Both the position numbers and the translations under genes were made by a program. Positions 29,311 through 38,678 of a DNA stretch of 53,833 nt are shown here, piece by piece. This stretch comes from a virus, in IMG/VR virus record IMGVR_UViG_3300030012_004039, positions 1 to 53,833 of that record; one strand, 5' to 3'. A model generated the notes under the pieces. The model searched no databases and was not told where the DNA came from. It saw only the letters and a list, made by a program, of their open reading frames with translations. How positions within the stretch are numbered: position 1 is the first letter of the stretch; every line of letters begins with the position of its first letter.

Positions 29311-30614
29311 AAGTCCCAGTCCTTCATTAATTGTAAAACAAAACTACTATTTTTATTTAAATCTTCTAAAGTAAAAGTTTCAGGAAATTTTAAACCAATA
29401 TTATTAGCATAATAAATAGCAGTTTGCTTAAAAAATCTATTAAACGTTTTATAATTAGCAGTAAATCTACTATTAATCATTAAAGTACCTCTACCCCATT
29501 TAAAATCCATTATAAATTTTAAACTATCAGATGCCATTGCTATATCCATAGTCTCACTATTGGATAATACTAAACTTGATGCAGTGATATCATATTTTAC
29601 ATTGATTCCTAAATCAGTAAGATGAATTATAGATGGTGTTAAATAACCAGCTTTTTTTGTCCTTAAAATAGCTTGCCAGTTATTTTTTGACTTTATTTTA
29701 GTAATCATTTTATTAAATGATTCTTGTAACTGATCAAAACTATAAGACGGTGAACTTACAAAAGGTCCTTCTATTTTACTTTGAAAATCTTTTTCATACA
29801 AATCTATATTAGTTTTATTTAATTCTTCAGACCATTCTGAATCTAATGTCCATGTATCTTCAGGATAAAAAACTAAAGTTTTACAAGGTAAAGTTTTTAA
29901 ATATTTATATGATTCTTTTATTCTAATTGTATTTTCATTCCAGTAATTATTTTCTTCATGACAAAAATAAATAAAACTTGCAAATGGTACAATGTATTTA
30001 GGATCTAAAACTTCAACTTGCTTTGATATTTGATCTTCAATAATTTCTCTAGCAATCTTAGGTCCAGTTAAATCACCTTTATTACCAACCCAATTAGCAT
30101 AACCAAACTGAGTATAAAGAACATCTATACTTCCTAATTTATCTTTTACTTCTTGTAGCATCTCTATATCATACAATCTACAATCATTAAGATTTAATAA
30201 AGAATTATCTTTATCTTTAGCATATAGCCATGAATCAAATCCATCAGTACCGTTTACAATAGTTAAATCATTACATAGTTTTTCTTCTTTAAAAGGTTCT
30301 AATTCTCTAACTTTAAATCCTTGATTAATGCAAAAATCTTTGACTTTATTATCGATAGTTTTTTGAAATAGAATAGTTATATCTTTTCTTTTTTCTTCAG
30401 GAATAGATTTAATATCAGGAACACTAAAATGGTCTGGATGTTCATGGGAGTACCATATATAATTAAAATCTAAATCAGCTAATTTAAATTTAGGGGTAGT
30501 TAGTAGATCCCAACCTTCATTAAATACTTTACCAGTATACCAAGGATCACAAACTATTCTGCTTTTCCCTGATTCTATTAATATGGACGAATGTCCTAAA
30601 AATTTTGTTTTCAT
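29307..30614 (-). CDS. metallo-beta-lactamase-fold protein (CMAH/UlaG-like)
   Basis: 435 residues. Begins TKFLGHSSILIESGKSRIVC with CDPWYTG, then the metal motif SHEHPDHFS (HxHxDH, 57-62). This N-terminal layout resembles the UlaG/CMP-sialic-acid-hydroxylase branch of the MBL fold; a second half with TPSIIHLTDLG and INSRFTANYKTFNRFF is a family-specific extension. It is the first gene after a strong promoter and heads the nucleotide-sugar gene run, so it probably acts on a sugar or lipid-linked sugar. Reaction unknown. Confidence 0.7.
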   Translation of the reverse strand: MKTKFLGHSSILIESGKSRIVCDPWYTGKVFNEGWDLLTTPKFKLADLDFNYIWYSHEHPDHFSVPDIKSIPEEKRKDITILFQKTIDNKVKDFCINQGFKVRELEPFKEEKLCNDLTIVNGTDGFDSWLYAKDKDNSLLNLNDCRLYDIEMLQEVKDKLGSIDVLYTQFGYANWVGNKGDLTGPKIAREIIEDQISKQVEVLDPKYIVPFASFIYFCHEENNYWNENTIRIKESYKYLKTLPCKTLVFYPEDTWTLDSEWSEELNKTNIDLYEKDFQSKIEGPFVSSPSYSFDQLQESFNKMITKIKSKNNWQAILRTKKAGYLTPSIIHLTDLGINVKYDITASSLVLSNSETMDIAMASDSLKFIMDFKWGRGTLMINSRFTANYKTFNRFFKQTAIYYANNIGLKFPETFTLEDLNKNSSFVLQLMKDWDL

Positions 30615-30641
30615 ATTATATTCTCTTTTTTATTATTATAC

Positions 30642-30672
30642 ATAATATATGAAAAAATTTTCATTTAAGCAA
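30642..30672 (-). promoter_or_regulatory. Bacteroidota-type promoter of the sugar-modifying operon
   Basis: Minus strand TTG (30672-30670), 20 nt, TATATTAT (30649-30642), 27 nt before the ATG at 30614. The -33 box overlaps the end of the upstream glycosyltransferase gene. It would drive the overlapping gene string from 30614 down to about 20654. Confidence 0.65.
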
Positions 30673-31672
30673 TTAATTCCTTAAATTGTTTAACTATATT
30701 TTTAGGGTTGTAAGCATCCTCAATCCACATACCAACACCTTGCATATATTCAATCATACTTTCTTTAGATATATTTTTAATAAACTGAGTTAATATTTCT
30801 CTTAATTCTTCCTCGTTACTAGTCAACGGAACAACAGGAGTTTCATACTTACCAGTTAATTTATATAAAGAATCAGAACTATTATTAATTGTACTGAATG
30901 TTAAATTAGATAGTAATAATGCTTCTAAAGATGCTAATCCATACCCTCCACAGGTTTCATTTATTTGATCTAAATAAAATAGCGATTTTTCTTTTTCTTT
31001 AATAACTTCAGAGTAAGGTATATTTTGTAATACTTTATATTTAAATAATTTTGGATCTAAATTTAAACTACTAATGATTGAGTTAAAAGTAGATGTACCT
31101 TTAATACTTGCTTTTGAAGGTATATGTAATATTGTCCAAGGCAATGTATCTATTTTTTTCTTAAAGGTATCAATAAAATTTTTAAAATTAAATTCTTTAA
31201 TATATTGATAAGGTAGAAGTGGTAGATCATTATTATTTTTAGGAGATAATCTATATAAATCTATAGCATAAAAATGTTTAAAAATTTTATCTCGCAATGG
31301 ATGTATATTATAATATCTAAATGAATCTCTATAACAGGTGCCTGGATGCCATATACAAAACTTTGCATCAATATCAAATAAATTTAAATGATATATTGAG
31401 CTAAATTTTTCAATAGTTGTATATAAATTTTGAGTAGCATATTCTTCAGAAAAAATTATATAATCACTTTCCAATAAAAATTTTTTAGAATCTTCTATAT
31501 CCTTCTTATTATATGTTGATAAATCATAATCATGCGGTGTTGTATAATTATACGGATGCTTTTCTATACAAATAGATTTAGATACAATGTCATCACTATG
31601 CTTATTTAGGCAATAAGAGTATTCAGTTAATACGTTAGCAAAATCAGCTATAGATAAAAAACTTATTTTCAT
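30665..31672 (-). CDS. probable GT-B glycosyltransferase
   Basis: 335 residues. N-terminal Rossmann-like half without strong motifs; the C-terminal half has TILHIPSKASIKGTSTFNSI (about 181-200) and NETCGGYGLASLEALLLSN (about 257-275), corresponding to the donor-binding GxxEGFGxxxxEAxxxG region of GT4-type enzymes but with E replaced by GGYG. A divergent family-4-like transferase is the best reading. Confidence 0.6.
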   Translation of the reverse strand: MKISFLSIADFANVLTEYSYCLNKHSDDIVSKSICIEKHPYNYTTPHDYDLSTYNKKDIEDSKKFLLESDYIIFSEEYATQNLYTTIEKFSSIYHLNLFDIDAKFCIWHPGTCYRDSFRYYNIHPLRDKIFKHFYAIDLYRLSPKNNNDLPLLPYQYIKEFNFKNFIDTFKKKIDTLPWTILHIPSKASIKGTSTFNSIISSLNLDPKLFKYKVLQNIPYSEVIKEKEKSLFYLDQINETCGGYGLASLEALLLSNLTFSTINNSSDSLYKLTGKYETPVVPLTSNEEELREILTQFIKNISKESMIEYMQGVGMWIEDAYNPKNIVKQFKELIA

Positions 31673-32295
31673 ATTGTTTCATAAAAAGCGTTTTGCTTCT
31701 CTTGCCTTCCGATATTTTTAGGGTGATATAAAGCATATTTTTCTTCAGCTGGAAGATTTGCAAATTTAGTATATCCTTTTAATTGTTCATGTACCGGTTT
31801 AATCCAATATATATTTTCATTATTTTTATATATTCTCATCTGCCAGTCAGGAAAGTTAACCCAGCCATATTCATTCATTTTCCATCCCCATTTAGCGATA
31901 TGCTGATCAGTAATACCAGCAACAGTATTAACTCTAGGAACCCAATACGCTTCTATATCAGAATTAGATTCTAATATATACGGTAGCGCTTTAATTAAAT
32001 ATTCACTTGGTTGTTCATCTGCATCTATTTGAAATATCCAATCACCGCTACAACTTTTATTTAAGTTATTTTTATATGCTGCAAAATTTTTATTTAATGC
32101 AAATTGATTCAATGTATATTCAGACATTGGTTTATTTTCAAATTTTTCACATATATTAATAACTTCTGGAGTTGCATTCATATCCATTTGAACTACAACT
32201 TGATCTTGTTCACGTTTATTTTCCAATAAAAATGATAATAATTTTTCTATTTCTTTATGTTCATTACATACTGTAATCGCGTAACTTATTTTCAT
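31669..32295 (-). CDS. family 2 glycosyltransferase
   Basis: 208 residues. ISYAITVCNEHKEIEKLLSF (3-22), a shortened donor region, and GDWIFQIDADEQPSEYLIKA (about 83-102; DADE as the DxD site) mark a GT2 enzyme of the WaaE/KdtX-like small type. It ends with a Trp-rich acceptor region (WGWKMNEYGWVNFPDWQMRI). Coupled to neighbours by 4-nt overlap. Confidence 0.8.
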   Translation of the reverse strand: MKISYAITVCNEHKEIEKLLSFLLENKREQDQVVVQMDMNATPEVINICEKFENKPMSEYTLNQFALNKNFAAYKNNLNKSCSGDWIFQIDADEQPSEYLIKALPYILESNSDIEAYWVPRVNTVAGITDQHIAKWGWKMNEYGWVNFPDWQMRIYKNNENIYWIKPVHEQLKGYTKFANLPAEEKYALYHPKNIGRQEKQNAFYETI

Positions 32296-32296
32296 A

Positions 32297-32749
32297 CTAT
32301 CTTTCCACTTGTTCGTTTAAATCAGGCCCAAAATCATAATCTAAAAGTTGAAGTCCTGTTATATTTTTTAAGATAAGAGTTCTATAACTAGCATTTAATT
32401 TATTAGCTAGTAATGGTTTTACTTTACCTTCATAAAGTCTTCTAGATGATATAGCCATATTAATTTTAGGTAAATTTACTCCTCTAGCTTTTTGAAATCT
32501 AGGAATAACTCTTATACCAAATAATTTAGCAAATGATCTATAATCAGGAATAGTAATCTCATTCATACTTAAACAATGTAGTTTAGGATTTTTATCTACA
32601 GGCCATCTTGGATTAAGTACAGTAGCTACGTATTGTTTACCTTCTCCAGCTACCGTCTTATATCTAAAAGTAACGACCATACCCTTTTCCAATTGAGTAT
32701 TGTTTATTATATGTCTTGTATTTCCTAATTTTAAATGTACTGCTAACAT
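32297..32749 (-). CDS. hypothetical protein, possible structural (150 aa)
   Basis: Beta-rich N-terminal half with a small barrel pattern (QLEKGMVVTFRYKTVAGEGK, YVATVLNPRWPVDKNPKLHC) and a basic helical C-terminus (FGIRVIPRFQKARGVNLPK, RRLYEGKVKPLL). It does not look like a sugar enzyme, although it sits between glycosyltransferase genes. With the next gene it may be a virion component pair. No family named. Confidence 0.55.
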   Translation of the reverse strand: MLAVHLKLGNTRHIINNTQLEKGMVVTFRYKTVAGEGKQYVATVLNPRWPVDKNPKLHCLSMNEITIPDYRSFAKLFGIRVIPRFQKARGVNLPKINMAISSRRLYEGKVKPLLANKLNASYRTLILKNITGLQLLDYDFGPDLNEQVER

Positions 32750-33132
32750 TATTGCATTCCTAAATATACTAGCGCTTCTTTGAATTGATCAAACTTTTTT
32801 GCATCTTCAATTGCTACTCTAGTAGTATAAGTTTTACCTGATTCATCAATAGAAAATTTACTAGCTTCACTAGAATCTATTCCAACTACAGGAGCAACTA
32901 ACCATGAATATTTATCAACTGTACCATCAGGAAACAAAATTCCAGCTGGAAGAGTAATAGTAGTAAGGTACCAATTTCTACCACCTTCTACTTTTTTAGT
33001 ATCTCTTATTAATTGCGTAACAGTAGCTTCAAATTTTTCACAAGCGTTACTATTTTCAGTAAATGATTCTCTAGTAAAATAGCCAGTATCTATATCTAAT
33101 TTATCTTCACCTTCATTTATAATATTACTCAT
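32749..33132 (-). CDS. hypothetical protein, possible structural (127 aa)
   Basis: Acidic N-terminus (IINEGEDKLDIDTGYFTRES), then a beta-rich core (WYLTTITLPAGILFPDGTVD, SWLVAPVVGIDSSE) and a short helical end. One-base overlap with the following gene and 8-nt overlap with the upstream glycosyltransferase. No enzymatic motif seen. Confidence 0.55.
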   Translation of the reverse strand: MSNIINEGEDKLDIDTGYFTRESFTENSNACEKFEATVTQLIRDTKKVEGGRNWYLTTITLPAGILFPDGTVDKYSWLVAPVVGIDSSEASKFSIDESGKTYTTRVAIEDAKKFDQFKEALVYLGMQ

Positions 33133-34408
33133 TTACTTTCTCCATTTTAGGTAATTTAAGTGTAGGTAATTTTAACTTAACAGGTTCTGGAATATTATCA
33201 TTTAATATCTCAGAAAATTGCTCTTTCATCATATCAAGAGTAAAATTATCTTTAACGTATTTTCTTTGCTTTCTAGATGTAGTTAAAAAAGTTTTATATT
33301 TTCTATACACATCTTTAATTAATTTACTAGCGTAACCATAATCAGCAAAAAACCATTGAGATCCTTCTTCAATAAGACCTTTTTGTAATACTGATTTATG
33401 AACTTGAGCTAATTTACCAGGAATTCTGAAACCATAATTATTTAAGAAATCAACATGACCTGACCAGTTAGTAGCAATAGTTGGTTTACCTGTTACAGAA
33501 AATTCTAATAGAGGTCTACCGAATCCTTCTCCATGAGTTAAAGATAGCATAGCTTTAACTTTAGGATGATTATATAAACTATTCATTTCTTGAGGAGTTA
33601 GATCACCGTGAAGTAAATATATTTTAGGCATTTTATCGATATTACCACCCATTCCGTTATATATAGATTTTATTCTTTTTTCCATATCATATCTATCCAT
33701 AACACTAAAAGTAGCTGAACTAGTTTTAAGAATAAGGGCAGGTTTCGTTTGCATATTTTTAAAGGTATGAATAAATGTTTGAATAGTTCCACCTATATCT
33801 TTTCTATCATGACCAAGTTCTCCTTGAAGCCAATGACCTACACATAAAAAACAAAAGCTTTCTTTTATTTCATCAATACCCTTAATAGGAATTAATTCAT
33901 CACTAGGAGTTTTATCAAATATCTTTGTATCTAATCCTTCAAACAGTACATGAATAGGCTTTTCTAACTGGAAACTATTTACTACGTTTCCTTGTTTATC
34001 TTTTTCGTCATATTTAGACTGCTCGAATACCATTTTAGAGTGATGAGAAGGAACAATATTTATATCCATATTATTCATACCTTTAATCCACTCGATCGAA
34101 ACTCTATCAGTTTCAATACCTGCAGTAATTCCAATATTAAATTTACCAACAGCTTGAAATTCATTAGGTACTGATATTTGAATCCATACATCAGGTTGAG
34201 AAGTAAGAGGTGTACCCATTGGCATAACTAATTTAGCGATTTCAGGCTCATTTTTAAGCTCAGTTCTAGGACACCAACCCCATCTTTGATCAATTATTTG
34301 AATATTAAATTTATCCATGGATATTAAACTTTTAATAATATCTCTAGAATGATCACCATATCCACTTCTACTAGAAGCTGGACAGCTTATAACTAAATTT
34401 TGCTTCAT
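33125..34408 (-). CDS. family 4 glycosyltransferase
   Basis: 427 residues. N-terminal PASSRSGYGDHSRDIIKSLI, a GT-B acceptor-domain start; C-terminal donor site LTHGEGFGRPLLEFSVTGKP (about 291-310, the EGFGRPLLE motif) and TNWSGHVDFL. A GGAGTACTAAT ribosome site precedes the ATG. It retains all donor motifs, so activity is likely. The acceptor may be a glycan or a virion protein. Confidence 0.8.
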   Translation of the reverse strand: MKQNLVISCPASSRSGYGDHSRDIIKSLISMDKFNIQIIDQRWGWCPRTELKNEPEIAKLVMPMGTPLTSQPDVWIQISVPNEFQAVGKFNIGITAGIETDRVSIEWIKGMNNMDINIVPSHHSKMVFEQSKYDEKDKQGNVVNSFQLEKPIHVLFEGLDTKIFDKTPSDELIPIKGIDEIKESFCFLCVGHWLQGELGHDRKDIGGTIQTFIHTFKNMQTKPALILKTSSATFSVMDRYDMEKRIKSIYNGMGGNIDKMPKIYLLHGDLTPQEMNSLYNHPKVKAMLSLTHGEGFGRPLLEFSVTGKPTIATNWSGHVDFLNNYGFRIPGKLAQVHKSVLQKGLIEEGSQWFFADYGYASKLIKDVYRKYKTFLTTSRKQRKYVKDNFTLDMMKEQFSEILNDNIPEPVKLKLPTLKLPKMEKVNE

Positions 34409-35808
34409 ATTAGTACTCCTCTATTTATTTTAGGCAATGGTAAAGTCATATCTTTTACTATATATCTATCTCTAGGTTTAAAATTATTTAAACATCTATC
34501 AATACTTTCAATTGCACTATTACACATACCTTTAGCTGAAAATCCTTTTAATATAGCCCACTCTCTACCTTCTATACCTTTCTTTAATCTATTTTCAGGA
34601 GTAACATCCCACCAATATTTTAAACCATTAGTTATTTGATTTATCGATACTCTAGAATCATAAATATAAGGAGTAAGAGGAGAGCCTTGCAAGTTCATTT
34701 GCGGCCATAGTGGATAAGTCCAACTTCCATGATCGGTAGACATATCACCAGTTGAGTTACTTGGCATTTCAGCTGTAAAATTATCTACTGTAGTATCTTT
34801 ACCATTAACTTTGAATCCCATTTGATCTTGTAATCCACCTATAACAGTAGCTATAGTAGGTGTACCTGCCATCATTGATTCCATATGAGATAATCCGAAT
34901 CCTTCAGCTGAAGAAGGGTTACAAGTAACATCAGCACAGTTATATAAGTAATTTAATTGTTTACTATCTAATTTATTATTACTAAACGCTACTTTATAAT
35001 CACATAAAGCATTTGTTACTGCAGGGAGATCAGTTCCTGCATTATCTACTGGATCAGTATGCAAAACTAATAAACATTTTTCAGCATCTTCTTTAGGTAA
35101 TTTTTCGCAGAATTTTTGATAAGCTAAAATTAAATCAGAAGTTCTTTTTCTCTGAATATTTCTACTATTAAATAAAGCTATAAAATTAATATCTTGACCT
35201 CTAGTTAATTCTTTTCTAAACTGAATAAAATCTTTATCAGATCTATCGATAGGGTAAAATATATTCTCATCGATACCATGAGGTACATAAGTAAGATCTA
35301 CACCTTCTTTTCTTGGTTTATTAACGCAAACATGCTTATTAATACCATAAGTTTGTTTTGAAATAGCCATTAATAAATCACATGATTCGTAGAATGGCTC
35401 ATTCCAATGAGGAAACGGAAGATCATCCCATATATTATAATACATGAGAGGAATATTTTGTCTCAACTCATGCTCCATATTATATAGCCATTGCCAGAAT
35501 CTAGGATCAGTAAAATGAACGATACCTTCAATACCTTTCTCTAAATTCATAACTTCTCTTAAAGTTTGCTCATTTCCATATCCATCAACAGGATAAACTT
35601 TAACATAAGCATCATCTATATTCTTTTTTTCATTTATCTCTTTCGATAAATCAAATATTTTTCCTTTATCAGGATGTTTAACTGCACCACCTATCTGAAC
35701 CCAGTCATATTTATGAACAGTTCCTAATACTAATTCTTTAGACATTGTACCAACGCCTGAAGGTATTCTAATATCATCAGATAGTAGTAATAATTTTTTC
35801 TTTGACAT
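34405..35808 (-). CDS. family 4 glycosyltransferase
   Basis: 467 residues. LLLLSDDIRIPSGVGTMSKE (5-24) is the glycine-rich acceptor-domain loop; NSRNIQRKRTSDLILAYQKF (about 215-234) and NPSSAEGFGLSHMESMMAGT (about 301-320) are the donor-domain motifs of GT4 (E-x7-E). First gene of the glycan block in transcription order, following the RHH gene. Overlaps the next transferase by 4 nt. Confidence 0.85.
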   Translation of the reverse strand: MSKKKLLLLSDDIRIPSGVGTMSKELVLGTVHKYDWVQIGGAVKHPDKGKIFDLSKEINEKKNIDDAYVKVYPVDGYGNEQTLREVMNLEKGIEGIVHFTDPRFWQWLYNMEHELRQNIPLMYYNIWDDLPFPHWNEPFYESCDLLMAISKQTYGINKHVCVNKPRKEGVDLTYVPHGIDENIFYPIDRSDKDFIQFRKELTRGQDINFIALFNSRNIQRKRTSDLILAYQKFCEKLPKEDAEKCLLVLHTDPVDNAGTDLPAVTNALCDYKVAFSNNKLDSKQLNYLYNCADVTCNPSSAEGFGLSHMESMMAGTPTIATVIGGLQDQMGFKVNGKDTTVDNFTAEMPSNSTGDMSTDHGSWTYPLWPQMNLQGSPLTPYIYDSRVSINQITNGLKYWWDVTPENRLKKGIEGREWAILKGFSAKGMCNSAIESIDRCLNNFKPRDRYIVKDMTLPLPKINRGVLI

Positions 35809-35815
35809 AACTTCC

Positions 35816-35986
35816 CTACTTATTATTTATTAATTTTCTAAAATCTTTATCTTGTAAATATAACTCCATAGCTATATTAACTAATTTTTGAAACGTAATA
35901 CCGTTTTCGATACACATTACTTTAAATTCTTTATGATTTTTTCTGTCGACATTAACCGACGTTAATAACTTTTTATTGTGTTCCAT
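35816..35986 (-). CDS. ribbon-helix-helix-like small regulator (56 aa)
   Basis: ATG 35986 chosen because GGAG lies 7 nt upstream; another ATG at 35992 is too close to it. A beta strand with alternating residues (LLTSVNVDRKNHKEFKVMC, about 7-25) is followed by two helices (ENGITFQKLVNIAMELYLQD), the MetJ/Arc/CopG-type fold that binds DNA as a dimer. It precedes the glycosyltransferase block, so it might regulate it or the phage's own promoters. Confidence 0.65.
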   Translation of the reverse strand: MEHNKKLLTSVNVDRKNHKEFKVMCIENGITFQKLVNIAMELYLQDKDFRKLINNK

Positions 35987-36028
35987 AACCATTCTCCGTA
36001 TATATAAATATACATATATATGCTCAAA

Positions 36029-36424
36029 CTACGACATAATGACAACTTTTTTTCCTTTCTTTTTAGCTTCTTTAATAGTATAATGAGTACCATTAGAATC
36101 GTCCGTTGTAAATGCGATAAGATAATCTACATAATTAGCTAACATTTTATTTCTTTGAAAAAAATATTTAGTACTATATTCTTTACCATAATATGCGTCG
36201 TGTAAAGCTGAATATAAATTACGTTGAGTATGAGCAGGATTAAATTCAAGATATTTACAGTCTAATTCAAGAGCATATTTTTTAGCATATTTATCAGCTC
36301 CGTCTTTACAACCACCTGAAACTATAACTAGTTCATTATCAAATTCATTTTTAAGTTTCCAGATCATCTCTCGAATCTTTCTCTTATTTTCATAAGTACG
36401 TGAACCAATTATACCTACGCGCAT
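36029..36424 (-). CDS. SLOG-family (YspA/DUF2493-like) protein
   Basis: 131 residues from ATG 36424 (GGAGAG ribosome site). MRVGIIGSRTYENKRKIREM (GSR loop) and VIVSGGCKDGADKYAKKYAL (SGG-x-GAD) are the nucleotide-binding features of the SLOG Rossmann-like superfamily, and the C-terminal KKGKKVVIM strand completes the fold. Family members bind nucleotides or nucleotide-derived ligands and are frequent in phages. Exact ligand unknown. Confidence 0.75.
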   Translation of the reverse strand: MRVGIIGSRTYENKRKIREMIWKLKNEFDNELVIVSGGCKDGADKYAKKYALELDCKYLEFNPAHTQRNLYSALHDAYYGKEYSTKYFFQRNKMLANYVDYLIAFTTDDSNGTHYTIKEAKKKGKKVVIMS

Positions 36425-37314
36425 ACTCTCTCCTTCACTGGACATAAGTCATGTCGATCTTTAAACTCGCAGTACTTACAATTCTTTCTATTTTTACCAG
36501 CAACACCTATATGATTACGTTCAAGATTATAAGAACCATCTTCGTTAAATGCATTAGTTACAAACTCATCTACCGATCTATTTATCTTATTAAGAGTAGG
36601 CTTACCAGATGCAGGAGTAAATATTTGAACTCTCTTCTGAGGAAAGTCAGTATTCTCCCATAACTTACGTTTTACTATAAAATACTCTACTCTAATATTA
36701 TCTACAGGAACATTAAACTGCTTTGCATAATAAGACTTATAAAGAACTAATTGAGCAGTTTTAGTCTTATCAGCTTTTTGATACTTATTCCACCCCATAG
36801 TAGAAGTTTTTATATCGATAATTTTATATGAATTATCTCTTTTATCTTTTATAATAAGATCTATATAACCCTTAAACTTTACATTCTCGTTAACTGACAT
36901 CTTTATATCTAAAGGAGTTTCAACACCGATTAGTTCATGATTACGTTTTTGAAAGTATGCACCTCTATTCTTAAATATAAACTCTAATATCAAACAACCT
37001 TGCTCATAAAACTCACCCATTTCTTGAGCATTAGTAAAATCTTTTTCATTACCCATAGCTAAAGCTTTACGATATTCTTTAGCCATATAACCTTTCAATA
37101 TTTTTTTCCAATCTTCTCTATCAGCAGCAGCTGCAGATTCTTCATACATAATAGTAAGATAAGCCTGAAGAGTTTCATGAAAAGCAGAACCAAATAGAGT
37201 ATAGATAGACTGAGAATACTCAGCTAATTTATCTACATAGTTAAGTTTCCACCTCTTCGGGCAGTTAGCATACATTGTATACTGAGAATATGATATTTTA
37301 CTTCCACTTGCCAT
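36415..37314 (-). CDS. Cas4/AddB-like PD-(D/E)XK nuclease with iron-sulfur cysteines
   Basis: 299 residues. An early Cys (C18, in MYANCPKRW), GSAFHETLQAY (about 42-52), FKGYIDLIIKD (Asp of the PD motif), YKIIDIKTSTMG (E/D-x-K) and QLVLYK form the nuclease core. Cys279, Cys282 and Cys291 near the C-terminus (NCKYCEFKDRHDLC) could complete a 4Fe-4S cluster with C18. This is the Cas4/AddB/RecB-nuclease-like layout. A role in recombination, end processing or host DNA degradation is likely. Overlaps the Nmad1-like gene by 17 nt. Confidence 0.8.
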   Translation of the reverse strand: MASGSKISYSQYTMYANCPKRWKLNYVDKLAEYSQSIYTLFGSAFHETLQAYLTIMYEESAAAADREDWKKILKGYMAKEYRKALAMGNEKDFTNAQEMGEFYEQGCLILEFIFKNRGAYFQKRNHELIGVETPLDIKMSVNENVKFKGYIDLIIKDKRDNSYKIIDIKTSTMGWNKYQKADKTKTAQLVLYKSYYAKQFNVPVDNIRVEYFIVKRKLWENTDFPQKRVQIFTPASGKPTLNKINRSVDEFVTNAFNEDGSYNLERNHIGVAGKNRKNCKYCEFKDRHDLCPVKERVCA

Positions 37315-37645
37315 TACTAACTATTTGAGCTATTATTCCATATATTGATAGATCTTGAAAAGTATCTTTTATCGATTCAGTTTTAACATTAGCATTCTTT
37401 TTAAATAATACTAACTGCTTTAATCTATTTATTTTATCATTTATTCTAAACCAAAGTCCAGTCATTGCAACATGAACTTCTTCTTCGGTATCTAAATTAG
37501 TACCAACTGATATATTACCTTTACCATAATCCATCATTTTACTAGCAAACAATTCATACTGCTCTAACTGTATTCTTTCATACGCTTTCGCTATTTCAGG
37601 ATAAGTTTCTTTAAGTTGATCTCTACTATTTAAAAATTTCTTCAT
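37298..37645 (-). CDS. nucleotide modification associated domain 1 (DUF1599-like)
   Basis: 115 residues, helical. The segment FASKMMDYGKGNISVG (about 33-48), then AMTGLWFRINDKINRLKQLV (about 60-79) and ESIKDTFQDLSIYGIIAQ (about 91-108) match the helical DUF1599/Nmad1 pattern with its E/D pairs, related to all-alpha NTP pyrophosphatases. The family is associated with phages carrying modified nucleotides; it may remove a competing dNTP or handle the modified one. Good Shine-Dalgarno (GGAGATACTT). Confidence 0.7.
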   Translation of the reverse strand: MKKFLNSRDQLKETYPEIAKAYERIQLEQYELFASKMMDYGKGNISVGTNLDTEEEVHVAMTGLWFRINDKINRLKQLVLFKKNANVKTESIKDTFQDLSIYGIIAQIVSNGKWK

Positions 37646-38664
37646 ATAAGTATCTCCTTATTTATCTTCATGCTCTCTAATAGAGCATTCTCTTTAGCTT
37701 TCGCCTCTAACATAATATCAATATCTAATCCATAAGTATTGATAGGCTTCTTACAATAATCAGCATGAGCAGTAGCTCTTACTTTATCATAATCTTTCTT
37801 TAGTTTACTAAAAGTAGGCCAGTCATCTAAATCATCGAAATCTATATTATTATTATCACACATATCCATAAGAGTCTTTCTCTTCTCTTCTCGTCTAGAT
37901 TCAGAGTAATGAGTACATTGAGTTATACCTTCAGGCCAAGTAGTAGCAGCTAAACGTAAAGCTTCTTCTTCAGTTAATCCATCAGTATGAAAAGTATGAT
38001 GAAAATAATCAAACGTAATCGGTATACCGATAACAGTATAAAAATAATCATATAACATTTGAACTGACCACATACCAGGTTTATCATCATTCTCAATAAC
38101 TAATCGCTTCTTAAGATTATCAGATAAAGACATCCATGCCTTGATCCATCTATCAGCAGTCGCTTGAGCGTCACCATACATACCACCAATATGAATATTT
38201 ATTTTATTCTCAAACGAAGGTTCAAAGCCCATCATATCAAACATTTCACTATGACGTTCTAAACCAATAATAGACTTCTTAACTACATCAGGATTAGGAG
38301 ATCCTAATACAGTAAAAGGTCCAGGATGAGTAGTTAAACGATGCCCATGCTTTCTAGCATATTCACCGGCTTCAAATAAAGCATCACATATCTCATCATA
38401 CTGAGGTAGTTTTTTAAGTTCATAATGATCATGCCAAGGTATAAGTTCAGAACCTACCCTGAATAATCTAATACCAAAGTCTTCATTCCACTTTAGATAA
38501 GTTAATAAATCTTTAGCGTTCATTAAAGCTCGCTCACCAAGTAAATGGTAATTATCAGGCCACCAAGTAGCTTTACGAGCAGTTCTAGAGGTAGTAACAG
38601 GTCCACCTAACTTCTTCGGGCGACCAGTTAACCCCATATTTACACATGCGTATCCTATTCTCAT
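37642..38664 (-). CDS. uvsE: UV damage endonuclease (UvdE/UvsE)
   Basis: 340 residues. MRIGYACVNMGL, then FRVGSELIPWHDH, the LTTHPGPFTVLGSPN strand and NKINIHIGGMYGD, VIENDD and FDYFHH motifs match UvdE TIM-barrel enzymes, which nick DNA 5' of UV photoproducts using metal ions. The His/Glu/Asp ligands appear intact. A marine surface-water phage would benefit from such repair. It has its own promoter (38679-38709) and a short A-rich leader without Shine-Dalgarno. Confidence 0.9.
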   Translation of the reverse strand: MRIGYACVNMGLTGRPKKLGGPVTTSRTARKATWWPDNYHLLGERALMNAKDLLTYLKWNEDFGIRLFRVGSELIPWHDHYELKKLPQYDEICDALFEAGEYARKHGHRLTTHPGPFTVLGSPNPDVVKKSIIGLERHSEMFDMMGFEPSFENKINIHIGGMYGDAQATADRWIKAWMSLSDNLKKRLVIENDDKPGMWSVQMLYDYFYTVIGIPITFDYFHHTFHTDGLTEEEALRLAATTWPEGITQCTHYSESRREEKRKTLMDMCDNNNIDFDDLDDWPTFSKLKKDYDKVRATAHADYCKKPINTYGLDIDIMLEAKAKENALLESMKINKEILI

Positions 38665-38678
38665 AATTAATTTTTATT

